From: Rhodococcus oryzae
Lineage (GTDB): Bacteria > Actinomycetota > Actinomycetes > Mycobacteriales > Mycobacteriaceae
DNA: 64,000 bases
Reading direction: 5' to 3'
NCBI RefSeq assembly: GCF_005049235.1
Contig: NZ_SUMD01000010.1
Coordinates: 160,195-224,194, forward strand
The position numbers and the translations under genes were made by a program. The notes under the pieces are model-generated. The model did not search any database. It saw only the letters and a list, made by a program, of their open reading frames with translations, and was not told the origin of the DNA. Positions 24,038 through 31,866 of this stretch are shown here, in pieces (the first letter of the stretch is position 1; the number at the start of each line of letters is the position of its first letter).

Positions 24038-25134
24038 GCGGTGGCCTCCTGACTCGCCAAGGTGCGTCCGGCCGGGTCGACCAGGTGCAGCAGGTGTTCG
24101 CCGGTGCGGTGCAGTTCCTCGATGTGCGGGCGGCCGTCGAGCACGACGCTGTCGATGCCTGCGTCGACGTACTCCGAGAGTCGCTGCGCCACCTGCTCGT
24201 AGCTGCCGACCAGGCCGATGGGCTGGTCGTAGCCGAGCTCGGTGAAGCCGGCCCAGCGCCCGCCGCCGAGGTCGAGCGAACGCGCGCCGACGCCGTCGTC
24301 GTGGACCTCGTGCCACTGCCGCTCGGCGCGGGCCCAGGCCTCCTCCTCGGTCTCGCGGGCGATGATCGGCAGCTCCAGCCCGGCGCGCACCGTGCGGCCC
24401 AGTGCCCGCGACCGACTCCGCAGCTCCCGCACCGACGCCGCGATCCCGTCGACGGTCTCGGTGAACAGGTGCACGTCTCCGTGCCGCGCCGACAGCTCCA
24501 GCGCCTGCTCCGAGTCCCCGGACAGGTACACCGTCGGGAACGGCAGCCCGGACAGGATGCCGCGGAACCCGCCGTCGATGACGTCGAAGTACTCGCCGTC
24601 GAATTCGAATCCGGTGCCGTTGAATCCGGCTCCTGCGACCGGGGTTTCGTTCCACACCCCGCGCGCGACCGTGAGGAACTCCGCGGCCCGGGTGTACCGG
24701 TCCACGCCGGTGACCCTGTCCCCGCGGGCGCGGGCGTCGGCCTCGTCGGTCTCCACTCGCAGCCGCCAGGACAGCCGGCCCCCCGAGAGCCGCTGCAGCG
24801 TCGCGGACACCTTCGCCGCGTACACGGGGGTGCCGAAGGAGGGGTGGAATTCGACGATCACCCTCGAGTGCCGGGTGTCGCGCAGGGCGCCGCCTGCGAC
24901 GATCCACGACTCCTCGCCGAGCGGGTCGTAGGGCGCGAGCACCCCGTCGAGCCCGGACAGTTCGGCCGCGAGCACCACCTGTGCGAGGTCGTCGAAGGGC
25001 CCGAAGTTGCCGGGGCGCAGATCCGTCGCGACGGTGGGCACCTGCGGTCCGCCGAAGCCGCCACGGTTGCGCGAGCCGGGCGACGCGTGCCTGCCGTCCC
25101 CTCGCGAGGGCAGCCGCCACAGGAACTCGGTCAT
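24034..25134 (-). CDS. LLM-class flavin-dependent monooxygenase 2 (SsuD-like)
   Basis: A 366-residue luciferase-like monooxygenase, a distant paralogue of its neighbour: FDDLAQVVLAAELSGLDGVL, FHPSFGTPVYAAKVSATLQR, SGGRLSWRLRVETDE, VDRYTRAAEFLTVARGVW, PTVYLSGDS, IGLVGSYEQVAQRLSEYVDA. The Gly-rich flavin loop is less complete than in neighbour 1 (SWRLRVE instead of GGGG), so substrate or flavin handling may differ. Both junctions are 4-bp ATGA overlaps. A separate NADPH:FMN reductase, which such enzymes need, is not present in the window. Confidence 0.84.
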   Translation of the reverse strand: MTEFLWRLPSRGDGRHASPGSRNRGGFGGPQVPTVATDLRPGNFGPFDDLAQVVLAAELSGLDGVLAPYDPLGEESWIVAGGALRDTRHSRVIVEFHPSFGTPVYAAKVSATLQRLSGGRLSWRLRVETDEADARARGDRVTGVDRYTRAAEFLTVARGVWNETPVAGAGFNGTGFEFDGEYFDVIDGGFRGILSGLPFPTVYLSGDSEQALELSARHGDVHLFTETVDGIAASVRELRSRSRALGRTVRAGLELPIIARETEEEAWARAERQWHEVHDDGVGARSLDLGGGRWAGFTELGYDQPIGLVGSYEQVAQRLSEYVDAGIDSVVLDGRPHIEELHRTGEHLLHLVDPAGRTLASQEATA

Positions 25135-26177
25135 GACGGCACCTTTCCGGCGGCCAGCAGCTCGAGCGCCTGCTCCAGGGGCTCGCGGGCCACCCAGGAT
25201 TCGAGGTCGAAGTCGGCGGCCAGGAAGCCGTGCGTGTAGAGGAACTGCTTCTGGATGCCGATCAGCTCGACCCGCTCGTCCGACAGCGACGGGTGCAGGT
25301 CCTTGTGGAAGCCCTCCTTGTACGCGGCGGCGACTCCCTCCGGACCGGACAGGGTTTCGCGCGCGAGCACCTCGCGGACGCGGTCCAGGTTGTCGGCCGC
25401 CCAGTCCGCGGCGCGCAGGCTCTGCGCGAGGAAGCCGACCACCAGCTCGGGCCGGGACTCGAGCAGGTCGGCGTGCACGGTGATCGGGCGCGGGGTGCCG
25501 TTGTTGACGCGCAGCCGCTTTGCGTCGGTGGCGTCGAGGTCCACCGCGACCCGCAGGCCGTGCTCGCGGGCCACCTCCTGGGCGCGGGCGCCCTTGACGT
25601 AGATGGCGTCCACCTCGCCGCGCAGCAGCTCGTCGACGCCCCAGGTGGTGCTGCGGCGGTTCTCGCGAACAGCGCTGCGCACCTGCGGGTTCCGCTCGAC
25701 CTCCACCTCGACCGCGACGACATCGGCGAGGGTGAGGCCGGCCAGGCGCAGCGCGTTCGCGAAGCCGTGCAGCGCCATCGCGCGCGGGAAGCTGCGCGCC
25801 TGGTCCTGCGCCCAGGCCGGGATCCCGATCCGCAGGCCCGCCAGGTCGGCGGCGCCCGCGACAGTGGAGTCAGGTCCTACGAGAATGGCCTGCGATTCGT
25901 CGATCCAGGTCAGCCCGATCAGCCGGGTCGGCGAGCCCTGCGCGCGGGCCGCGATCGCCGGCACGTTGCCGCCCTCGCGGACTAGGCCGAGCAGCTGGTG
26001 ATCGAAGTGACGGACTGCCAGCTCCGGGCCGGCGTCCTGCAGGACACCCAGGCCGACGCCCGCCGACGCCGCGGTCTCCCCCAGCCAGCCGAGGCTGTGC
26101 GCGAGGCCGCTCGCGGTGGGCACGGGGCAGCGGGTGTACCAGAGGGTATCGAGGGCGGTGTCGACTGCTGCGGTCAT
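25131..26177 (-). CDS. DszB-like desulfinase homologue
   Basis: A 348-residue cytosolic protein of the periplasmic-binding fold without a signal peptide. The opening TLWYTRCPVPTASGLAHSLG parallels the active-site start of DszB (2-hydroxybiphenyl-2-sulfinate desulfinase), with Cys17 at the nucleophile position. RHFDHQLLGLVREGGNVPAI places His57 and Arg67 ten residues apart, the same spacing as His60 and Arg70 in DszB. It probably releases sulfite from an aryl or alkyl sulfinate. It is coupled to the two monooxygenases that could make that sulfinate. The true substrate is not deducible. Confidence 0.75.
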   Translation of the reverse strand: MTAAVDTALDTLWYTRCPVPTASGLAHSLGWLGETAASAGVGLGVLQDAGPELAVRHFDHQLLGLVREGGNVPAIAARAQGSPTRLIGLTWIDESQAILVGPDSTVAGAADLAGLRIGIPAWAQDQARSFPRAMALHGFANALRLAGLTLADVVAVEVEVERNPQVRSAVRENRRSTTWGVDELLRGEVDAIYVKGARAQEVAREHGLRVAVDLDATDAKRLRVNNGTPRPITVHADLLESRPELVVGFLAQSLRAADWAADNLDRVREVLARETLSGPEGVAAAYKEGFHKDLHPSLSDERVELIGIQKQFLYTHGFLAADFDLESWVAREPLEQALELLAAGKVPS

Positions 26178-26186
26178 CTCGGGCTC

Positions 26187-26987
26187 CTAAGTGGTTGTGG
26201 GGGAAGCGGTGCGGCCGACGCCGAGCTCGGTGAGGAACGCGGCGCGGTAGCGGAGGGACTCGGGGTCGGTGCGGTCGCGGGGCCGGGCCAGGTCGATGTC
26301 GACGTCCACCGCGAACCGGCCCTCGTTGAGGATCAGCACCCGGTCGGCCAGGCGGACGGCCTCGTCGACGTCGTGCGTGACCAGCAGAACCGCGGGGCGG
26401 TGCCGGGCCACCAGATCGCCGACCAGGTCCTGCATCTGCAGCCGCGTCAGTGCGTCGAGCGCGGCGAACGGCTCGTCGAGCAGCAGCAGCTCCGGCTCGC
26501 GGACCAGAGCCCTGGCCAGCGCGACGCGCTGCGCCTCGCCGCCGGACAGGGTGGCCGGCCACTGCCGCGCCTTGGTCTCCAGGTTCACCTCGGCCAGCGA
26601 GCGGGCCGCGCGGTCCCGGTTCTGTGCGGTCCGGCGCTGCCCGACGGTGACATTGGCCAGCACCCGCTTGGACGGGATCAGCCGCGGCTCCTGGTAGACG
26701 GTGGTGCGCTGCCGGGGCACCAGAATCTCTCCGGCATCGGGCCTTTCGAGGCCGGTGAGCAGCCGCAGCAGGGTCGTCTTGCCGGTGCCGCTCGGGCCGA
26801 GCAGCACCACGAACTCGCCGCGGTGGATCTCCAGGTCGACGCCGTCCAGGACGGTCTTGTCCCCGAATGCCTTACGGACCCCGCGCAGCGACACGGCGAC
26901 CGGCTCGCCCGCCCGCCGGTCGCGGGCGGCCGTCGCGGTGCGTTCCCGCACCGCCAGCGGCGGCAACGCGGTGTCGTTGGCGCTCAT
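26187..26987 (-). CDS. Nitrate/sulfonate-type ABC importer ATPase
   Basis: A 266-residue ATP-binding subunit of SsuB/TauB type. Walker A GPSGTGKTT, Q-loop YQEPRLIPSKRV, signature LSGGEAQRVALARALV, Walker B LLLLDEPFAALD and switch His in THDVDEAV are all present. The ATG at 26987 overlaps the permease stop as ATGA; longer readings are not needed. It energises uptake for the organosulfur operon. Confidence 0.92.
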   Translation of the reverse strand: MSANDTALPPLAVRERTATAARDRRAGEPVAVSLRGVRKAFGDKTVLDGVDLEIHRGEFVVLLGPSGTGKTTLLRLLTGLERPDAGEILVPRQRTTVYQEPRLIPSKRVLANVTVGQRRTAQNRDRAARSLAEVNLETKARQWPATLSGGEAQRVALARALVREPELLLLDEPFAALDALTRLQMQDLVGDLVARHRPAVLLVTHDVDEAVRLADRVLILNEGRFAVDVDIDLARPRDRTDPESLRYRAAFLTELGVGRTASPTTT

Positions 26988-27844
26988 CGGACCGCCACCT
27001 GTCCCCGCCACGGCATCGCGAACTTCTCGATGACGCGGACGATGCCGTCGAAGATCAGGCCGAGGACCGCGTAGAGCACCACACACAGCACCATGTAGTC
27101 GGTGCGGTTGTACTCCTGCGCCAGCGTCACCAGGTAGCCGATGCCCTCCCGGGTGCCGACCTGTTCGGCGGCGATGAGACCGGTGATGCTGATGGACAGG
27201 CAGATTCGCAGCGCCATCAGCACCCCTGGCAGCGCGGCGGGCAGGATCGCGCCGAACACGAGCCGCCATCCCCGCAGGCCGAAGCTCTGGGCGGCCTCGA
27301 CCATCTTGCGGTCCACGTTGCGGACACCGAGGTACGTGTAGGCGTACATCGGGCCGACGGTGGCCACCGCGATCAGCAGCACCTTGAAGGTCTCGTCGAT
27401 GCCGAACCACGCGATGAACAGCGGCACCAGCGCCAGGAACGGGATGGCCCGGTTGATCTGCATCGTGGAGTCGATGAGTTCCTCACCGAGGCTGGACAGT
27501 CCGGAGAGCACCCCCAACGCCAGGCCGATCAGGACGCCGAAGAACACGCCGACCGCGGCCCGCTTGAAGGAGGCGATGGAGAAGTCGACCAGCTGCCCGG
27601 TCTGGTAGAGCTCGGTGAAGGCGCGCCACACCGCGGGCGGTCCGGCGAGGATCTCCTCGGGGATCGCGCCGGTGGCCGACCCGATCCACCAGGCCGCGAC
27701 GATCAGCGCGGGCACCAGGAAGCGCAGCGGGATCGACACCCAGGCGGGCCGGGCGCGGCCTGCGCGGTACCGCGGCGCCTCGAGCTCCAGTGTAGTGGGC
27801 CCGCCGCGTTCCTCCCGTGCCCTCGGCGGGCTCAGCAACGCCAC
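26984..27844 (-). CDS. Nitrate/sulfonate-type ABC importer permease
   Basis: A 286-residue inner-membrane subunit (SsuC/TauC type). The GTG at 27844 (MALLSPPRAREERGG) is chosen because GGGA lies 6 bases upstream and the binding-protein stop is 1 base before it. About six membrane helices include FLVPALIVAAWWIG, VGVFFGVLIGLALGVL and ITGLIAAEQVG. The ATPase-contact loop is EAAQSFGLRGWRLVFGAILP, a textbook EAA motif. Confidence 0.9.
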   Translation of the reverse strand: MALLSPPRAREERGGPTTLELEAPRYRAGRARPAWVSIPLRFLVPALIVAAWWIGSATGAIPEEILAGPPAVWRAFTELYQTGQLVDFSIASFKRAAVGVFFGVLIGLALGVLSGLSSLGEELIDSTMQINRAIPFLALVPLFIAWFGIDETFKVLLIAVATVGPMYAYTYLGVRNVDRKMVEAAQSFGLRGWRLVFGAILPAALPGVLMALRICLSISITGLIAAEQVGTREGIGYLVTLAQEYNRTDYMVLCVVLYAVLGLIFDGIVRVIEKFAMPWRGQVAVR

Positions 27845-27845
27845 G

Positions 27846-28913
27846 TCAGTTCCCGGTCTTCGTCGGGGCCGACTGGACCTGGGCGGTCGCGTCCACCTTG
27901 GACTGCAAGGGGTAGAAGACATCCCCGGCGGTGAGCGCGCGGGTGGTCACCCCGTTCTGGAAGAACAGGTCGGCGACCTCCTGCAGGTCCGCCTCGTCGG
28001 CCGCGGTCGGGTAGTGCGGGACCGAGGCCCGGCGGCCGAGATCGACTGCCCGCTCGAGCCGGTCCCCGGACAGCGCCCGCGGGCCCGCCTTCTCGAAGAC
28101 GTTCTGGTAGTCCTCCGGGTTGCTGCGCTGCCGCTCGGTCAGCGCCTGCAGGGTCTCGAGGTACTTGGCCGCGACGTCGGGGCGCTCGTCGAGGACCGCG
28201 GTGCGGAACGCGACGATCGTGTTGTCCTTGGAGTCGATGCTGGCCTCGGTGGCGATCTCGACGACGCCGTCGCGGGCCTTGGCCTCCTGGTACGGGTCGT
28301 TGAACGACGCCCACGCGTCCACCTGGCCGGTGGAGAAGGCCGACGCCGCGTCGGAGGGCTGCAGCGGCACCCGCTCGACCTGGTCGAACGGAATGTTGGC
28401 CCGGCGCAACGCCTTCAGGGTGATGTACTCGCCCTTGCCCGCCGGGTTCACCGCGATGCGCTTGCCGACGAGGTCCTTGACCTCCTTCACCCCCGAGCCA
28501 GGGGACGCGATGATGCCGCTCTGGTCCTGGTCGACCGGGTCCGCGACGGCGATGATCCGCACCGCGACGTCCTTGGACAGCGCGCCGACCACCGGGCTGT
28601 ACGCACCGCCGGAGACGTCGAGCTGACCGGCGTTGAACAGCTTGAGGTTTGCGCTGAACGCGGGCGGCGCCTTGACCCACTCGACCTTCGCGCCGAGCGG
28701 GGCCAGCGCCTCGTCGAAGGTGCCGTCCCGCTTGCCGACCGCGAGCGGTCCGGCGTTGCCCGGGTCGGTCACCTTGAGAACGAACGTGGGCTCGGCGGAG
28801 CCGGCGGCGTCTGCGGTGCCCTCGGAATCCGACCCGCAGGCGGCAACCAGGGCGACGACGGGGAGAAGCGCGAGCGCGAGGCGCGCTCGGGGAAGTCGGC
28901 GGTTGCGGGACAT
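27846..28913 (-). CDS. Sulfonate-type ABC substrate-binding lipoprotein
   Basis: A 355-residue extracellular binding protein. Signal peptide with basic start and lipobox LVAACGS (Cys at 26). The fold is of the aliphatic-sulfonate/nitrate/taurine type: FNAGQLDVSGGAYSPVVGAL, DLVGKRIAVNPAGKGEYITL, FSTGQVDAWASFNDPYQEAK. AGGAG lies just before the ATG. It is the first gene of the operon, divergent from the IclR-type regulator. Confidence 0.9.
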   Translation of the reverse strand: MSRNRRLPRARLALALLPVVALVAACGSDSEGTADAAGSAEPTFVLKVTDPGNAGPLAVGKRDGTFDEALAPLGAKVEWVKAPPAFSANLKLFNAGQLDVSGGAYSPVVGALSKDVAVRIIAVADPVDQDQSGIIASPGSGVKEVKDLVGKRIAVNPAGKGEYITLKALRRANIPFDQVERVPLQPSDAASAFSTGQVDAWASFNDPYQEAKARDGVVEIATEASIDSKDNTIVAFRTAVLDERPDVAAKYLETLQALTERQRSNPEDYQNVFEKAGPRALSGDRLERAVDLGRRASVPHYPTAADEADLQEVADLFFQNGVTTRALTAGDVFYPLQSKVDATAQVQSAPTKTGN

Positions 28914-29118
28914 CGGGGGGCTCCTGTTCGAGAGGCTGATCGATCTACGCCTCGAAAACTAGGCGAGCCAAACCCCACCGACTAGGTATAGTTTTCTGCT
29001 GATTGGAAGTCTTGACAGACACCCACTGCGGGATTCGGCCATTCGTCGCCGATTCAGATCACCAATTTTCCGAATGATGGAAAGCATCCGAGCCAGCCGC
29101 GCGTGTTAGCGTCGCGAC
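28914..29118. promoter_or_regulatory. Divergent control region of organosulfur operon and IclR-type gene
   Basis: The most AT-rich stretch nearby (205 bases). The minus strand has CTATACC near 28985 as a possible -10 for the operon. The plus strand has TTGACA at 29012-29017 without a clear -10. TTTCC-N7-GGAAA at 29067-29083 is a possible regulator half-site pair. Boundaries of the promoters are uncertain. Confidence 0.45.
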
Positions 29119-29886
29119 GTGGAGACCCCCTCAGACCTCACGCCCGCGGCGACCGGCTCCGTGCAGACCGTCGCCCGTGCCCTCTCGGTGCTCGGCTGCT
29201 TCCGCGGCGGCGACGAGCTCGGGGTGTCCGAGGTGGCCCGCCTCCAGGGGCTCGCGGTCAGCACCACGCACCGGCTGCTCGCCGCCCTCGTCGACGCCGG
29301 TTTCCTCGACAAGAACGCGGAGTCGAGCCGGTACCGTCTCGGCGGCGCGCTGGCGGAGTACGGCCAGATCGCCTACCGGCAGCACCGCATCTATCTCGCC
29401 GAACCGCACCTCGAGCAGCTCGCCACCACCACCGGCGCGAGCGCGTCGATCGCGACGCGATACGGCAACGACGCGGTGCTGCTCGGAACCAGCCGGTGGC
29501 GGGAGGCCGACGGCCACCAGCTACAGGGCGTCCGGCTGCCGCTGCACGCCAGCGCGCTGGGCAAGGCGCTGCTGGCCTGGTCCCTGGTCACCGACGACGA
29601 GCTGGGCCGGCTGCCCTACGAAACGGGCACGGCGCGTTCGGTTCCCGGGCCGCAGGAGCTGGGCAAGGAGCTGGCCCTGACCCGGGAGCGGGGCTATGCC
29701 TTCAACGACGAGGAGCTGGCCGTCGGCTACCGGACGATCGGGGTCCCGGTCGTCGGCGACGACGGCCTCGCCCGGTTCGCGCTGGGACTGCGCGGGCCGA
29801 CCGAGCTGATGATCCCCGAACGGGTGCCCTTCTTCGTCGAGCTGGCCAGGGTCACCGCCCGCGAGATCGCCGCCGTCATGCACTGA
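29119..29886 (+). CDS. IclR-family transcriptional regulator
   Basis: A 255-residue regulator starting at GTG. The N-terminal winged helix is visible as VARALSVLGCFRGGDELGVS then VARLQGLAVSTTHRLLAALV, typical of IclR. The C-terminal effector domain shows LPLHASALGKALLAW (IclR motif near 140-155) and the ending ERVPFFVELARVTAREIAAV. It is divergent from the importer and desulfurisation genes and is the likely regulator of that operon, perhaps responding to a sulfonate or a metabolite. Confidence 0.87.
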   Translation: METPSDLTPAATGSVQTVARALSVLGCFRGGDELGVSEVARLQGLAVSTTHRLLAALVDAGFLDKNAESSRYRLGGALAEYGQIAYRQHRIYLAEPHLEQLATTTGASASIATRYGNDAVLLGTSRWREADGHQLQGVRLPLHASALGKALLAWSLVTDDELGRLPYETGTARSVPGPQELGKELALTRERGYAFNDEELAVGYRTIGVPVVGDDGLARFALGLRGPTELMIPERVPFFVELARVTAREIAAVMH

Positions 29887-29902
29887 CGCGCAGTCGTGCG
29901 AA

Positions 29903-31006
29903 TCAGCAGAGGGCGTGGCTGAGCAGGGCGAGGGTGTCGACCTCCTGCGGCGGCGCCTGGGTGACGGTGATCGCGGCCGCCCGGCCGTCCTCGGTCGCGC
30001 CGGAGAGCGTGTGGAACCCCGGGATGTCGCCGGAGTGCCCCCAGAAGACCTTGCCGCAGGACAGTTTCGCCGACATCAACCCGAGCCCGTAGGACATGCC
30101 CGGCTGATCCATCGGGACGGTCCTGGTCATCGCGCCCCAGGACGCCTCCGAGGTCAGCCGGCCCTCGACGAGCGCCCGCAGGAAGGCGGTCAGGTCCGCC
30201 CCGCTCGAGACCATCGCGCCCGCGGCCCAGGGACCGGACGGCTCGGTCGCCGTCATCTCGACGATGGTGTCCCCGTCCGCCTCGTAGCCGGACGGGTGCC
30301 GTCCGCGGATCTGCTTCTCCCCCGTTCCGGGCAGGTAGGTGTCGGTCAGGTCCAGCGGCCCGGTGATCCGGCTCGCGAGCTCGTCCTCGACCGTGTTCCC
30401 GGTGACCTTCTCGACCAGCATCCCGTTCACGAGGTAGTTGGTGTTGGTGTATTTCATCCGCTCACCCGCGCGGAACTGCGCGGGGTGCGCCATCGCCATC
30501 GCGAGCAGATCCTGCCGGGTGAACTGTTCGCCGCTGCCGAGATAGGTCTGCGTGATGCGCGGGTCGTCGGAGTACTCGGGCAACCCGCTGGTGTGCTGCA
30601 GCAGCTGCCGGACCGTGATCGCGCCCGGGTCGACGCCGTCCGCGACCAGCACGCCGGGCAGGTAGCGATCGATGGGGGCATCGAGCTCGATCTTCCCCTC
30701 GTCGACCAGCTGCATCACGATGGCCGCCACGAATGTCTTGGTGACGCTGCCGATCCGGACCTGTGCGCCGTCCGGGATCTGCTCTGCGGTGACCCGATCG
30801 CCCACCCCGCTGCGCAGCTCCACCGTCTCACCGGGAACGGACAGGGTGGCCACCGCGCCGCCGACGGTCGAACGGACCAGCTCGTCCAGGTCGGCCTGTA
30901 CCGCCGCCCGGTTGGGAAAGCTGTTGACCACCACCGGATCCGAGGTGTCCGAGCATCCGGCGAGCAGGAGGACCGAGATACCGACCGCGACCGCAGCAGA
31001 TTTCAT
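29903..31006 (-). CDS. Beta-lactamase-fold serine hydrolase lipoprotein (DD-peptidase-like)
   Basis: A 367-residue exported protein of the class C beta-lactamase/DD-carboxypeptidase superfamily. Lipobox LLAGC (Cys18) anchors it. The catalytic SxxK is SVTK (Ser87-Lys90), the YxN is YTN (186-188), and the third motif is HSG in FWGHSGDIPG near 330. Such proteins act on cell-wall peptides or esters. The sequence does not decide between peptidase, esterase and lactamase. Its promoter is toward 31010-31060. Confidence 0.85.
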   Translation of the reverse strand: MKSAAVAVGISVLLLAGCSDTSDPVVVNSFPNRAAVQADLDELVRSTVGGAVATLSVPGETVELRSGVGDRVTAEQIPDGAQVRIGSVTKTFVAAIVMQLVDEGKIELDAPIDRYLPGVLVADGVDPGAITVRQLLQHTSGLPEYSDDPRITQTYLGSGEQFTRQDLLAMAMAHPAQFRAGERMKYTNTNYLVNGMLVEKVTGNTVEDELASRITGPLDLTDTYLPGTGEKQIRGRHPSGYEADGDTIVEMTATEPSGPWAAGAMVSSGADLTAFLRALVEGRLTSEASWGAMTRTVPMDQPGMSYGLGLMSAKLSCGKVFWGHSGDIPGFHTLSGATEDGRAAAITVTQAPPQEVDTLALLSHALC

Positions 31007-31080
31007 ACCCCGACCCTATGGTGCGAGAACCGTTCGGCGCATCCGGATTTACCCTGATATCGCCCCCGAATGGCAGACAC

Positions 31081-31140
31081 GCCCGTGAGTCCTTCTGGCC
31101 CGCAGGGGGACCAAAAGGACTCACGGGCGGCGAAGCCGCA
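31081..31140. repeat. Inverted-repeat element C near the response-regulator stop
   Basis: GCCCGTGAGTCCTT (31081-31094) and AAGGACTCACGGGC (31115-31128) form a perfect 14-base stem with a 20-base loop. A GCGGCGAAGCCGC hairpin follows, as in elements A and B. It lies between the lipoprotein gene start and the response-regulator stop, so it could end response-regulator transcription. Confidence 0.65.
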
Positions 31141-31145
31141 GCCGC

Positions 31146-31784
31146 TCAGCCGCGCAGGTAGGCCAGCACCGCCAACACCCGCCGATGCCCGCTGTCGGAG
31201 GCGGACAGCCCCAGCTTGGCGAAAATGTTGCCGATGTGCTTGCTCACCGCGGTCTCGCTGACCACGAGCCGGCCGGCGATGGTGCCGTTGTCCAGGCCCT
31301 CGGCCATCAAACCGAGCACCTCGGACTCGCGCGGGGTCAGCGAGCGGATCGGGTCGTCGGACCGCCTGCGGCTCATAAGCTGCGAGATCACCTCAGGATC
31401 CATCACCGTGCCGCCCGCCGCGACCCGGCGCAGCGCGTCGGTGAACTCGGCGACCCGGCCGACGCGTTCCTTGAGCAGGTACCCCATCCCGTTCGCACCC
31501 TCGGCGAGCAGCCGGCCCGCGTACCGGTCCTCCACATACGCAGAGAGCACCAGCACGGGGAACCCCGGCCTGCGGCGTCGCGCCTCCTCGGCCGCTTTGA
31601 GCCCCTCGTTGGTGAAGGTTGGCGGCATCCGGACGTCCAGCACTGCGGCGTCCGCGGAGTCCAGCACCTCCAGGAAGGACTCGGCGTTGTCCACCGCGGC
31701 GACGACCTCGAAGCCCTCCCCGCGCAGCAACAGCGCCAGGCCCTCGCGAAGGAGGGCGTCGTCCTCGGCGATCACGATCCGCAC
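31146..31784 (-). CDS. LuxR-family response regulator
   Basis: A 212-residue two-component regulator. The receiver domain has acidic EDD at 7-9 and the phospho-acceptor Asp50 in AAVLDVRMPP. The C-terminal NarL/LuxR helix-turn-helix is SLTPRESEVLGLMAEGLDNG and IAGRLVVSETAVSKHIGNIF. It follows the histidine kinase gene by 82 bases on the same strand. It probably controls the divergent ABC exporter. Confidence 0.9.
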   Translation of the reverse strand: MRIVIAEDDALLREGLALLLRGEGFEVVAAVDNAESFLEVLDSADAAVLDVRMPPTFTNEGLKAAEEARRRRPGFPVLVLSAYVEDRYAGRLLAEGANGMGYLLKERVGRVAEFTDALRRVAAGGTVMDPEVISQLMSRRRSDDPIRSLTPRESEVLGLMAEGLDNGTIAGRLVVSETAVSKHIGNIFAKLGLSASDSGHRRVLAVLAYLRG

Positions 31785-31866
31785 GGCGCCTCCAGTCTCA
31801 TGGTGAACCGACGGTAGCCCACGGCTGTTCTCGCGCGGGACCCCGACCGGATGGCACCCGGGCCCC

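Noticed and set aside
22850..25120. Single 756-residue reading across both LLM monooxygenases
   Set aside because: Its N-terminal half is a frame shadow of monooxygenase 2; only the part from the ATG at 24037 is a real protein.
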